Shown: positions 1 through 6,591 of the stretch, one piece after another
How the letters are laid out: every line of letters begins with the position of its first letter
Numbering within the stretch: the stretch's first letter is position 1
NCBI GenBank assembly: GCA_038227745.1
Contig: JBBRPS010000416.1
Span: 1 to 9,033 of the forward strand
Origin: DASPXY01 sp038227745
Lineage (GTDB): Bacteria > Planctomycetota > Planctomycetia > Gemmatales > Gemmataceae
DNA length: 9,033 nucleotides
Reading direction: 5' to 3'
Position numbers and translations under genes: made by a program
The notes under the pieces: generated by a model
Database searches by the model: none
The model's input: only the letters and a program-made list of their open reading frames with translations
Told to the model about the DNA's origin: nothing

Positions 1-70
1 AAACCGGCAGGCGTGCAAGCCGTCGCGGTTCCTTGCCACAACCAGCGTCCCGCCTTCCGCTTGCGTCGTC

Positions 71-111
71 AGTTGACAAGCGCCGAAAAGTCGGCGCCCA
101 ACTTTCGGCGC
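71..111. repeat. Small hairpin-forming inverted repeat in a gene-free stretch
   Basis: GCGCCGAAA at 80-88 is matched by TTTCGGCGC at 103-111. A tighter alternative pairs GCGCCGA (80-86) with TCGGCGC (91-97) around the loop AAAG, flanked by AGTTG (71-75) and CAACT (99-103). Nothing in bases 1-130 reads as a gene. The right arm resembles the GTTCGGCG boxes found elsewhere in the window, with a T instead of G at its first position. It could therefore be a decayed recombination-site end, but this is weak. Confidence 0.35.
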
Positions 112-133
112 CCGCCGGTGGCCGAAACGATGA

Positions 134-415
134 CCAAGGCCCAGGCTGGCGTATGGCGACATCCGGACGGAAGCCATCGTGGATTGCGAACGCGATCACT
201 ACGAGGTCATGCAGGTGGGCTGGAATGGCGGCCAGCGCGTCCATGGCTCGATCGTCCACATCGATATTCGCGACGGCAAGGTGTGGATCGAGCACAACGG
301 CACCGACGCCCGGCTCGGTGAAGAGTTGGTCGCAGCTGGCATCGCCAGGGACGACATCGTGCTGGGCTTTCACCCCACGGAACTGCGACCGCTGACCAGC
401 TACGGGGTTGGCTAA
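134..415 (+). pseudogene. xisI: XisI family remnant, 5' end damaged
   Basis: The frame reads YGDIRTEAIVDCERDHYEVM, then VGWNGG, VHGSIVHIDIRDGKVWIEHN and IVLGFHPTELRP, ending at a TAA at 413-415. This is the core and C-terminus of the XisI family, the fdxN-element excision controlling factor-like proteins of roughly 110 residues. They are usually paired with XisH and common in cyanobacteria and several other phyla. The N-terminal 20-25 residues of the family are missing. The frame is closed by a TGA at 131-133, although recognisable homology already begins at about base 152. An ATG at 130 opens a different frame that does not continue into the family sequence. A GTG at 179 could start a 78-residue product, but that would remove conserved residues. 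No xisH is visible upstream. Family assignment is from memory of the motif; a broken copy is the best reading. Confidence 0.7.
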
Positions 416-430
416 CAGTTGTTCCGTTGA

Positions 431-513
431 GGGGCCTTGGCCGGGGGGAATTGGTGTCAGTTCTCGCGACTTCGCGTCGCGAGAACTGACACCAATTCTC
501 CTCGGAAGGCCCC
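431..513. repeat. Nested hairpin with a perfect 23-bp inverted repeat
   Basis: Bases 448-470 and 476-498 are perfectly complementary over 23 bp, with the 5-base loop TTCGC. The arm begins GAATTGGTGTCAG. Outside it, GGGGCCTT (431-438) can pair with AAGGCCCC (506-513), so the whole segment can fold as one long hairpin. There is no U-run on either side, so it is not a classical intrinsic terminator. It looks like a small dispersed palindromic element inserted between xisI and the hydrolase gene. Confidence 0.75.
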
Positions 514-562
514 GCCGGGAGCCGCCCGGAGGACGGTGGAGGTTTGCCGGCGGGGCCTTCCG
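503..562. repeat. 16-bp perfect inverted repeat upstream of the hydrolase gene
   Basis: CGGAAGGCCCCGCCGG at 503-518 is repeated inverted at 547-562 with a 28-base spacer. It shares AAGGCCCC with the outer arm of the neighbouring hairpin, so two mutually exclusive folds are possible. No coding sequence is visible between the xisI remnant (ends 415) and the hydrolase start (607). Confidence 0.65.
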
Positions 563-570
563 GATAGAAT
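544..570 (+). promoter_or_regulatory. Weak candidate promoter for the hydrolase gene
   Basis: TAGAAT at 565-570 differs from the -10 consensus at one base. TTGCCG at 544-549 matches TTGACA at four positions, with a short 15-base spacer. Transcription would start near 577, about 30 bases before the ATG at 607. The -35 match and spacing are poor, and planctomycete promoters are not well defined, so this is tentative. Confidence 0.2.
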
Positions 571-577
571 CCTTAAC

Positions 578-585
578 GTTCGGCG
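578..585 (+). other. GTTCGGCG box, possible attC right end before the hydrolase gene
   Basis: GTTCGGCG is identical to the right outer box of the attC-like element at 3633-3733. It lies 21 bases before the hydrolase ATG. It is preceded by CCGG (560-563) and an AT-richer spacer, the same order as in that element. A matching left box is not clear: GGCTAAC at 410-416, next to the xisI stop, is only partly complementary. The interpretation as a recombination-site end is inferred. Confidence 0.35.
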
Positions 586-606
586 GACGAGAAAGCGTGA
601 GATACT

Positions 607-1572
607 ATGAAGCTCATCCATCTCAGTTTGTTCTCGCTGTTACTCTTTGCGGGGTGCGCGCGACAAGAGGAAACCCCACCTCCAAATAACCGTGCCTCCG
701 TGAAAAAGTCGGGTTCCCTCGTCGAGGCCCGGCGCGGCTTCAAGACGAAGATCCTCCGGCAGGAAAATGCCGGGGTACCTGTTCCCGAACCGCCCCCCGC
801 CCTGTTCCGCATCGTCCGCTACGATTCGCCAGTAGGCAAACTCGCGGCCTACCTCAGCCCAGACCCGAAAGACACCAAGAAACACCCGGCCATGATTTGG
901 ATCACCGGCGGTGACTGCAACACGGTTGATGACGGTGTCTGGAAAATGCTGCCGGCAAACTTCGACCAGACCGCCCAGGCCGCCAGCGCCTTCCGGCAAG
1001 CCGGCATCGTTATGATGTTCCCCACCCTCCGGGGTGGGAACGACAACCCCGGCTACAAGGAAGGGTTCTTCGGCGAGGTGGACGATGTGCTGGCCGCCGC
1101 TGACTACCTTGGCAAGCAAGCGTTTGTCGATCCGCGTCGCATCTATCTGGGCGGGATCAGCACGGGCGGCACGCTCGTCCTCCTCGTGGCTGCTTCTGCC
1201 GATAGATTCCGTGCCGTTTTTTCGTTCGGGCCGGGGGATGATGTCTCTGGGTATGGCCCTGAACTGCTCCCGTTCGACACCGCCGACCCCCGCGAGGTGG
1301 AACTTCGGTCGCCCATCAACTGGTTACAGTCGATCCGAAGTTCCGTCTTCGTGTTCGAGGGTGCCAAGAACGGCAACCTGGATGCATTACTTGCGCTGAA
1401 GCGAGTCTCGGCCAATCCGAAGATCCACTTTTATCCGGTGGAGGGAGCCGGCCATGTTACGGTCCTGGGTCCGGTGGCCCGTCTCATCGCAGGGAAGATC
1501 ATGCGCGACGACGGCCGGGAGACGAATATCGCATTCACGGTAGACGAATTGAACAGCGCCTTCGTGAAATAG
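607..1572 (+). CDS. Alpha/beta-hydrolase family lipoprotein (prolyl-oligopeptidase/dienelactone-hydrolase-like)
   Basis: 321 residues. The N-terminus is a lipoprotein signal peptide: a short basic start, a hydrophobic run (residues 5-15) and the lipobox LFAGC with Cys17, so the mature protein should be membrane-anchored. A proline-rich linker follows (about 20-66). The hydrolase domain covers about 70-300: an oxyanion-region strand AMIWITGGDC (95-104), FPTLRGGNDNPGY (138-150), and a nucleophile elbow GISTGG (183-188) with Ser185. The likely catalytic histidine is His283 in GAGHVTVLGP. The strand FVFEGAKNGN (248-257), where the acid is usually found, has Asn at the expected Asp position, so Glu251 or another acid would have to serve. 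The family comprises carboxyl-ester or peptide hydrolases; the substrate cannot be told from sequence. The ATG at 607 gives a complete signal peptide but has only a weak Shine-Dalgarno match. The gene stands alone between repeat-rich spacers. Confidence 0.8.
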   Translation: MKLIHLSLFSLLLFAGCARQEETPPPNNRASVKKSGSLVEARRGFKTKILRQENAGVPVPEPPPALFRIVRYDSPVGKLAAYLSPDPKDTKKHPAMIWITGGDCNTVDDGVWKMLPANFDQTAQAASAFRQAGIVMMFPTLRGGNDNPGYKEGFFGEVDDVLAAADYLGKQAFVDPRRIYLGGISTGGTLVLLVAASADRFRAVFSFGPGDDVSGYGPELLPFDTADPREVELRSPINWLQSIRSSVFVFEGAKNGNLDALLALKRVSANPKIHFYPVEGAGHVTVLGPVARLIAGKIMRDDGRETNIAFTVDELNSAFVK

Positions 1573-1590
1573 GTCGGGTCGAATCAGGAG

Positions 1591-1678
1591 GGACCGAAAA
1601 GGGGACACATCTATTTATTTAGCGATATAGTCAGTCGTCATTATGTCTTGAAAACAAGATGCGTCCCCTTTTCGGTTC
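1591..1678. repeat. Small palindromic element with 21-bp arms and AT-rich centre
   Basis: The left arm 1591-1611 (GGACCGAAAAGGGGACACATC) and the right arm 1658-1678 are complementary at 19 of 21 positions. The 46-base centre is strikingly AT-rich for this window. Arms of the type ACCGAAAAGGGGAC are a form I associate with dispersed REP/MITE-like elements in planctomycetes and related bacteria. The element starts 18 bases after the hydrolase stop codon. Confidence 0.65.
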
Positions 1679-1751
1679 TGCGTCCCCTTTTCGGTTCTCC
1701 CCCTTTTCGGTTCTCCCTTTTTCGGTTCTTTTCGGTTCCCCTTTTCGGTTC
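1669..1751. repeat. Six-copy degenerate tandem repeat of TTTTCGGTTC
   Basis: TTTTCGGTTC recurs at 1669-1678, 1688-1697, 1704-1713, 1719-1728, 1729-1738 and 1742-1751. Spacing shrinks from 19 to 10 bases because the linkers between copies are of different lengths. The first copy is the end of the right arm of the palindromic element at 1591-1678, so the array looks like repeated partial duplication of that terminus. The stretch holds no gene; coding resumes at the TTG at 1824. Confidence 0.8.
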
Positions 1752-1769
1752 CGGTAGCTGAGTTGGATC

Positions 1770-1777
1770 GTTCGGCG
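1770..1777 (+). other. GTTCGGCG box, possible attC right end before the ATPase gene
   Basis: GTTCGGCG lies 46 bases before the ATPase start. The preceding sequence, CCGGTAGCTGAGTTGGATC (1751-1769), resembles CCGGCAGCTGATCCTGGGGC, which precedes the same box at 3706-3725. The match therefore extends over about 27 bases and is stronger than the 8-mer alone. The left half of the site is not visible and may have been replaced by the repeat element. Confidence 0.45.
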
Positions 1778-1809
1778 GCGCGGAGGGAGTGACCACGCAT
1801 TTGCAGGTT

Positions 1810-1815
1810 AAGGAG
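1810..1815 (+). promoter_or_regulatory. Strong ribosome binding site deciding a TTG start
   Basis: AAGGAG sits 8 bases upstream of the TTG at 1824. A TGA in the same frame at 1818-1820 excludes any earlier start. The first in-frame ATG lies beyond the first beta strand of the ATPase fold, so TTG is well supported. Confidence 0.75.
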
Positions 1816-1823
1816 ACTGACGC

Positions 1824-2927
1824 TTGGCTATTCTGCGACGAGTGATCCTCAACGGTTTCAAGTCCATCAAGGCGATGGACCTTGAACTGCGCCCCCTGAA
1901 CCTCCTGATCGGTGCGAATGGGGCCGGCAAGAGCAACCTTGTCTCGTTCTTCAAGATGCTCAACGAGATGATGGGAGGGCGGCTCCAGCAGTACATCGGC
2001 ACGACGGGGCGTGCGCAATCCCTTCTGCACTTCGGCCCCAAGGTGACGCCACAGCTGGAGGCCCAGCTGGAGTTCGAGGTGGACAACGGCGTGAACACCT
2101 ACGCCATGCGCCTGTTCCACGCGGCGGGGGATACGCTGGTCTTCGCCGACGAAAGCTTGAGCTTCCTCCAAACCGGTTACACGAAACCAAAGTTGGTTCC
2201 TTTGGGGTCGGGACATGAAGAAACTCGAATCGGTCAGGAGGCCGAAAAGGGAGTGCCAACGGCGAAGGTGTTTCGGCATTTGCTTAACCATTGCCGGGTC
2301 TACCACTTCCACGATACGTCGCCGACGGCGCGCGTTCGCCAGTATTCCTACAGCGGCGACAATCGTTGGCTGATGCCCGATGCAGGAAACTTGGCCGCGT
2401 TCCTGCTGCGCCTTCGCGAAGAGAACGGGACGGTCTACCAGCGGATCCTTTCGACGATCCGTCTCGTCGCGCCGTTCTTCGACGATTTTGAACTCGAGCC
2501 ACCTGGTATCGGTCCGGATGCCATTCTGAACTGGCGCGACAAAGGATCGGATCAGGTGTTTGGCCCGCACCAACTCTCGGACGGCACGCTACGCGCCATC
2601 TGCCTCATCACTTTGCTGATGCAGCCAGAAAACCAACTCCCGAATCTCATCATGGTTGATGAGCCGGAACTTGGGCTACATCCGTATGCCCTCAACGTGG
2701 TCGCGGCACTGTTCAAGAAAGCATCGCACCACGCTCAAGTGCTTATCAGCACTCAGTCGAAGTCCTTCCTCGACAGTTTTGATCCGGAAGACATCGTCGT
2801 GGTGAATCGGGAAGGCAAAGAATCGCAGTTCTCGCGGCCCGATCCGGCGAAACTGGAATCGTGGCTCGATGAGTACACCCTTGGCGAAGTTTGGGAGAAG
2901 AATGTCATCGGTGGAGGTCCGCACTAA
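1824..2927 (+). CDS. AAA/OLD-like ATPase (AAA_21 type) paired with a DUF4276 protein
   Basis: 367 residues, an SMC/ABC-type P-loop ATPase of the RecF/OLD group. The first strand is RVILNGFKSI (6-15). Walker A is GANGAGKS (30-37). The ABC-like signature is LSDGT (251-255). Walker B is LIMVDEPELGLHP (275-287) with Asp279 and Glu280. The switch strand is VLISTQSKSFLD (306-317), where the family often has a His and this protein has Gln311. Residues 60-240 are the variable insert between the two ATP-binding halves; no nuclease domain is fused, so a partner must supply any catalytic activity. The start is TTG. The stop TAA overlaps the next ATG as TAATG, implying translational coupling with the DUF4276 gene. 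Such ATPases control DNA- or RNA-targeting partners in several antiphage systems (Gabija, PARIS, OLD families). A defence role here is inference, and the subfamily is not one I can name. Confidence 0.85.
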   Translation: MAILRRVILNGFKSIKAMDLELRPLNLLIGANGAGKSNLVSFFKMLNEMMGGRLQQYIGTTGRAQSLLHFGPKVTPQLEAQLEFEVDNGVNTYAMRLFHAAGDTLVFADESLSFLQTGYTKPKLVPLGSGHEETRIGQEAEKGVPTAKVFRHLLNHCRVYHFHDTSPTARVRQYSYSGDNRWLMPDAGNLAAFLLRLREENGTVYQRILSTIRLVAPFFDDFELEPPGIGPDAILNWRDKGSDQVFGPHQLSDGTLRAICLITLLMQPENQLPNLIMVDEPELGLHPYALNVVAALFKKASHHAQVLISTQSKSFLDSFDPEDIVVVNREGKESQFSRPDPAKLESWLDEYTLGEVWEKNVIGGGPH

Positions 2928-3620
2928 TGCCACGCCTCTACCTGTTTGCCGAAGGGCCGACCGAGCTCACGTTCGCCGACACGGTCCTCAAGCCGCACCT
3001 CGCCAACTTGGGAGTGTACTTGCATCCTCCCATCCTCATCGCCCATGCGAAAAAAAAGGGAAGGGTCCACCGAGGCGGGGGTCGCAAGTACGTGCCGATG
3101 AAGAACGACATCCTAACGGTTTCTCGCGCAGGAGAGAGGCGGGGACGTTTTCTTTACGACGATGATCGACCTGTACGCCATCCACCCCGAGTTCCCGGGG
3201 TTGGCTGAGGCCGAAAAACTGCGCCACCTGCCTGACAAGCGGGTGGAGGCCCTTGAGCAAGCATTCGCCATCGACATCGGTGATGTCCGCTTCGTGCCGT
3301 ACATCCAGTTGCACGAGTATGAGGCGTATCTTTTTTCGGACGTGACTTGGTTCGGGTACTTTTACGACCACCACGAAAAGCAGATTGCCGCACTCAAGGC
3401 CATCGCTGATGGGCACGCCACGCCAGAGTTGATTGACGACGGACAGCACTCGGCCCCAAGTAAGCGTATTATTGCGGAGCTTCCCGATTACGAAGACGCG
3501 AAGTCGGCCTTGGGACCGCAGGTGGCCGAGCTGATGGGTCTGGAGGTGATCCGGGGGAAATGCCCGCACTTTGCCGCATGGCTGTCACGGCTCGAACAAC
3601 TTGGCGGCGGGGCGCACTGA
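2927..3620 (+). pseudogene. DUF4276 family protein, interrupted by a single-base frameshift
   Basis: The gene starts at the ATG overlapping the ATPase stop and encodes MPRLYLFAEGPTELTFAD, with GRVHRGGGRKYVPMKNDIL by residue 63. The frame then drifts and ends at a TGA at 3206-3208. Family sequence resumes one frame over: RFLAQERGGDVFFTTMIDLY, HEYEAYLFSD, and on to a TGA at 3618-3620. Removing one A at 3115/3116 joins both parts into a 230-residue protein, a normal length for DUF4276. The second frame has a stop at 3114-3116, so the shift must lie at or just after that point. The opening EG-x-x-E motif and a later acidic strand resemble TOPRIM folds, which would fit an ATPase partner, but that fold assignment is inference. 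It could be a true mutation or an assembly error. A separate second protein starting at the ATG at 3162 is less likely. Confidence 0.75.
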
Positions 3621-3632
3621 TGGTTCATGGAA

Positions 3633-3733
3633 CGCCGAACCAAGCGCTACACCTGACCGGGGCTGCCAGACTTGTTTCGCGCGACAGCAAGCTCTTGCAG
3701 CGGCCCCGGCAGCTGATCCTGGGGCGTTCGGCG
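3633..3733 (+). other. attC-like recombination site (integron cassette end)
   Basis: The outer boxes CGCCGAAC (3633-3640) and GTTCGGCG (3726-3733) are perfectly complementary. After unpaired spacers of 9-10 bases come the inner boxes: CACCTG plus CCGGGGC on the left (3650-3655, 3657-3663) and GCCCCGG plus CAGCTG on the right (3703-3709, 3710-3715). These pair with one mismatch and one extrahelical A (3656). Boxes ending AAC on the left and beginning GTT on the right, an unpaired spacer and an extrahelical base are features of integron attC sites; the box GTTCGGC departs from the usual GTTRRRY at one base. It lies 12 bases after the DUF4276 stop, where a cassette's attC belongs. Read on the plus strand it encodes NQALHLTGAA, a spurious peptide I recall from planctomycete annotations, implying a dispersed repeat. 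It may be another kind of dispersed repeat. Confidence 0.5.
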
Positions 3734-4029
3734 AATCGCTGTTGTCGTCAAAAGCGGGCAGCGGTTCGTCTGGCAGTCGATCGCGTACGCGGCGGCTGAT
3801 ACCGAGAGGTGGCGTCGCCCCGCACGGCGTGACAGCCACCCTGACGGGACGCGGGCGGCGCGCCAGTCGTAACCATCCGGCCCCCGACGCAGCACAAGCG
3901 GGACCGTGGCCCCCCGCGCCAAGTGGGCTCCCCGGCGACGCGGCCGAGGGGAGCGCGATCGTGCTGTGAAACTTGCCGCCCCCGCGGATCCTGACCCATC
4001 CACGTCAGCCGCGTTCCCTGGCTTCGGCC
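3734..4029. other. Gene-free spacer between the accessory region and pheT
   Basis: I see no protein family in any frame of this 296-base stretch, although high GC keeps several frames open. There is no convincing U-tailed terminator for pheT (reading left) or for the accessory genes (reading right). TCCTGACCCA at 3989-3998 matches ten bases of the pheS-pheT spacer repeat arm, too little to call a copy. Confidence 0.5.
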
Positions 4030-6576
4030 TCAACCTTTAATGTCCTTGCCGCGGATCTGCGCCTTGAGGACATGCTTGAGCCGGTCCTCGATCTTCTTGT
4101 GCGCCTTGTCCACTTCCTTGTCGGTCAGCGTCCGGTCGTCGGCCTGGTAGATCAGAGCGTAGGCCAGGCTCTTCGTGCCGGCCGCGATGCTGTCGCCGCG
4201 GTACAGGTCGAACAGGCGCACGTCGCGCAGCAGTTCGCCGCCCGCGGCGCGAATCTCGGCGGCCACGCGCTCGGCCGTGACCTCCTCGGCCACCACGACG
4301 GCCACGTCGCGCAGCGCCGGCGGGAACGCCGCGATGCGCTGGTAGGTGTAGCGCGACGGCGTCACCGCCTGCAGCACCTCCACGTCCAGTTCGCCCACCA
4401 GCAGCGTATGGTCCGCCAGCGGCCTCATGTCCTTGAACGCCTTGTAGCCCTCCGCGACGCGCGGGTGCAGCTGGCCGAAATCGCCCGCCTTCCGGCTCCC
4501 CACCCACAGCTCCGCGGCGCGCCCGGGGTGCAGGTACGCCACCTGCGATGGGCGATATTGCACCTCCGGAAGGTGGAGATCAGCGGTCAGCGCCTCCACC
4601 ACTCCCTTGAGGTCGAAGAAGTCGAGCGGCTGCGCGCCCACCCCGTTCGACGACGAATCCGCCCAGAATTCCTGGCGCCGCTTGCCCGTCAGCAGCAGCG
4701 CCAGCCGCCGTGGCTCGTCGGGCAGCTTCTCGCCCGACCGCGGCAGGAACACCGGCCCCAGCTCGAACAGGCGCAGGTCGGCGGTGTGTTCCAGGTTGCG
4801 GGCCGCCACCTCCAGCACGCCCGCCAGGACGCCGTGCCGCATCACCACGCACTCGCTGCTGATCGGGTTGAGCAGCCGCACGTATTCACCGTCCCTCATG
4901 CCCAGCGGCGCCTCGCGCTCCGGCACCGTCAGCGCATAGGTGATGACTTCCTGCAGGCCGGCGCTGACGAGGATATCGCGCACCCGCTCCTCGAACGCCA
5001 GCGGCACGTTCGTGTGCTGCGCGGGCAACTGGTCGGCCAGCAGCGTCGCGGGCAGCCGGTCATAGCCGTGGATGCGCACCAGGTCCTCGATGAGGTCGGC
5101 CTCGCCCGCCTGGATGTCGAGGCGGTGCGGCGGCGCCGTCACGCGCAGCGCCCCGGGGCCTTCCAGCTCGACCCCGAACTCCAGGGCGTGCAGGATGCGC
5201 GTCGCCTCCGCGGCCGGCATGTCCATGCCCAACAGCCGCCGCACCTCACTCATGCGCAGGGTGACGACCTGCGGCGGCAGCGGGGCGGGATAGTTATCGA
5301 CCAGGCCGCGGCAGACGGTGGCGCCGGCGTGCTGCCGCATCAGGTCGGCGGCGCGCTCGGCGGCGGGGCGGACCGTCTCGGGGTGGATGCCGCGGCTGAA
5401 GCGGGCGCTCGCCTCGCTCGGCAGGTTCAGCGCTTTCATCGTGCGGCGGACGCTGAGGAAGTCGAAGTTCGCCGATTCGAGAAGGACGTTCTTCGTCGTC
5501 GGCGCCACCTCCGTCTCGGCGCCGCCCATCACGCCCGCCAGCGCGATCGGGCCGACCGCGTCGGCGATCAGCAGGTTGTCCGGCGTCAGCTCGCGCTTCT
5601 GGCCGTCGAGCGTGGTCAGCACCTCGCCGGGCCGCGCCGGGCGGACGGTAATGGTCGGCGCCTTGCCGCCGGCGCGATTCACGAGCGCGTCGTAGTCGAA
5701 GGCGTGCAGCGGCTGCCCCCATTCGAGCATCACGTAGTTGGTGACGTCCACGATGTTGTTGATCGGCCGCATGCCCGCGTAGGTCAGGCGCCGCCGCATC
5801 CAGCCGGGGGCGGGGCCGACCGTCACGCACTTGAGCAGGGCGGCGGCGTAGCGGCTACACAGCTTCGGGTTCTCGATGTCGACGCGCACCTGGCCCTCGA
5901 TCGCCTCGCCGCCGGCCTCTGCCTGGTGCGGCGGCAGGCGCAGCGACTGGCCGGTCAACGCCGCCACCTCGCGGGCAACGCCGATCATCGCCAGACAGCG
6001 GGCCATGTTCGGCAGCACGTCGATCTCCAGGACGACGTCGCCCATGAAGTCGGCGAGCGGGGTGCCGACGGGGGCGTCGTCTTCGAGGAGAATGACGCCC
6101 TCGTGCTCCTCGGAGATGCCCAGCTCGAACTCGGACATGACCATGGCGTCGCTGGGTACGCCGCGGATCTTGCTCGGCTTGAGCGTCTTCAGCTCCTTGG
6201 GGCTGACGTGGCCGTCGAAGTACGCGGTGCCGGCCAGGCCGACGATGACCTTGCGGCCCTCGTCCCCCAAGGCAATGTTCGGCGCCCCGGTGACGACGAC
6301 CTTCGGCTCGGCGGCGCCGTACTCGAGCGTGACGAGCTTGAGCTTGTCCGCGTTGGGGTGCTTCTCAACCTTGAGGATGCGGGCGGTGAGGATCTTGTCG
6401 GGCGCCCAGGCGGGGCCGGCCTCGACGCCCTTGGCGGGCAGCCCTTCGGGGGCAGGCACGCCCAGGAGGCGGACGCCAGCCACCTCCAGCCCGGCGAGCG
6501 TCAGGCGCTCGATGAGCTGGGACGTGGGCAGGGTCAGCTCGACGTAGTCACGCAGCCAGCTCAGGGGGACTTTCAT
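4030..6576 (-). CDS. pheT: Phenylalanyl-tRNA synthetase beta subunit
   Basis: 848 residues, slightly longer than the usual 790-830. It forms the alpha2-beta2 enzyme with PheS that charges tRNA-Phe in the cytoplasm. The N-terminus MKVPLSWLRDYV is the family start. An EMAP-type tRNA-binding OB domain covers about 58-165 (KHPNADKLKLV, 72-82). LPNMARCLAMIGVAREVAAL follows at 188-207. The B3/4 domain, with editing function in the family, covers about 228-400 and includes GMRPINNIVDVTNYVMLEWG (268-287) and QPLHAFD. The B5 domain covers about 430-510 (PHRLDIQAGEADLIED). The catalytic-like core runs to about 735. A complete FDX-ACB anticodon-binding domain ends the protein (about 749-842). The open frame extends 28 residues upstream to a methionine inside the palindromic spacer; that extension is not conserved, so the start is placed at MKVPLS. 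The Shine-Dalgarno match is poor, and a 36-bp-arm hairpin sits 15 bases before the start codon. Confidence 0.95.
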   Translation of the reverse strand: MKVPLSWLRDYVELTLPTSQLIERLTLAGLEVAGVRLLGVPAPEGLPAKGVEAGPAWAPDKILTARILKVEKHPNADKLKLVTLEYGAAEPKVVVTGAPNIALGDEGRKVIVGLAGTAYFDGHVSPKELKTLKPSKIRGVPSDAMVMSEFELGISEEHEGVILLEDDAPVGTPLADFMGDVVLEIDVLPNMARCLAMIGVAREVAALTGQSLRLPPHQAEAGGEAIEGQVRVDIENPKLCSRYAAALLKCVTVGPAPGWMRRRLTYAGMRPINNIVDVTNYVMLEWGQPLHAFDYDALVNRAGGKAPTITVRPARPGEVLTTLDGQKRELTPDNLLIADAVGPIALAGVMGGAETEVAPTTKNVLLESANFDFLSVRRTMKALNLPSEASARFSRGIHPETVRPAAERAADLMRQHAGATVCRGLVDNYPAPLPPQVVTLRMSEVRRLLGMDMPAAEATRILHALEFGVELEGPGALRVTAPPHRLDIQAGEADLIEDLVRIHGYDRLPATLLADQLPAQHTNVPLAFEERVRDILVSAGLQEVITYALTVPEREAPLGMRDGEYVRLLNPISSECVVMRHGVLAGVLEVAARNLEHTADLRLFELGPVFLPRSGEKLPDEPRRLALLLTGKRRQEFWADSSSNGVGAQPLDFFDLKGVVEALTADLHLPEVQYRPSQVAYLHPGRAAELWVGSRKAGDFGQLHPRVAEGYKAFKDMRPLADHTLLVGELDVEVLQAVTPSRYTYQRIAAFPPALRDVAVVVAEEVTAERVAAEIRAAGGELLRDVRLFDLYRGDSIAAGTKSLAYALIYQADDRTLTDKEVDKAHKKIEDRLKHVLKAQIRGKDIKG

Positions 6577-6591
6577 GGGAGGAATTCTCGT

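Noticed and set aside
1641..2573. 310-codon minus-strand frame across the ATPase gene and the tandem repeat
   Set aside because: Its repetitive Lys/Arg/Glu-rich tail is just the translated tandem repeat, and the rest is antisense to clear ATPase motifs.
3050..3057. Run of eight A residues as the site of the frameshift or of programmed slippage
   Set aside because: The first frame stays family-like well past the run (GRVHRGGGRKYVPMKNDIL), and shifting here would run into the TAA at 3114-3116.
3162..3620. A separate 152-residue protein starting at an internal ATG
   Set aside because: Family sequence continues upstream of this ATG in the same frame back to 3117, so it is the downstream half of a frameshifted gene.
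3989..3998. TCCTGACCCA match to the pheS-pheT repeat arm as a decayed copy
   Set aside because: Only ten bases match, with no inverted partner nearby.
6277..6284. Fourth GTTCGGCG inside pheT
   Set aside because: It lies within coding sequence without the flanking inner-box pattern; taken as a chance match in GC-rich DNA.
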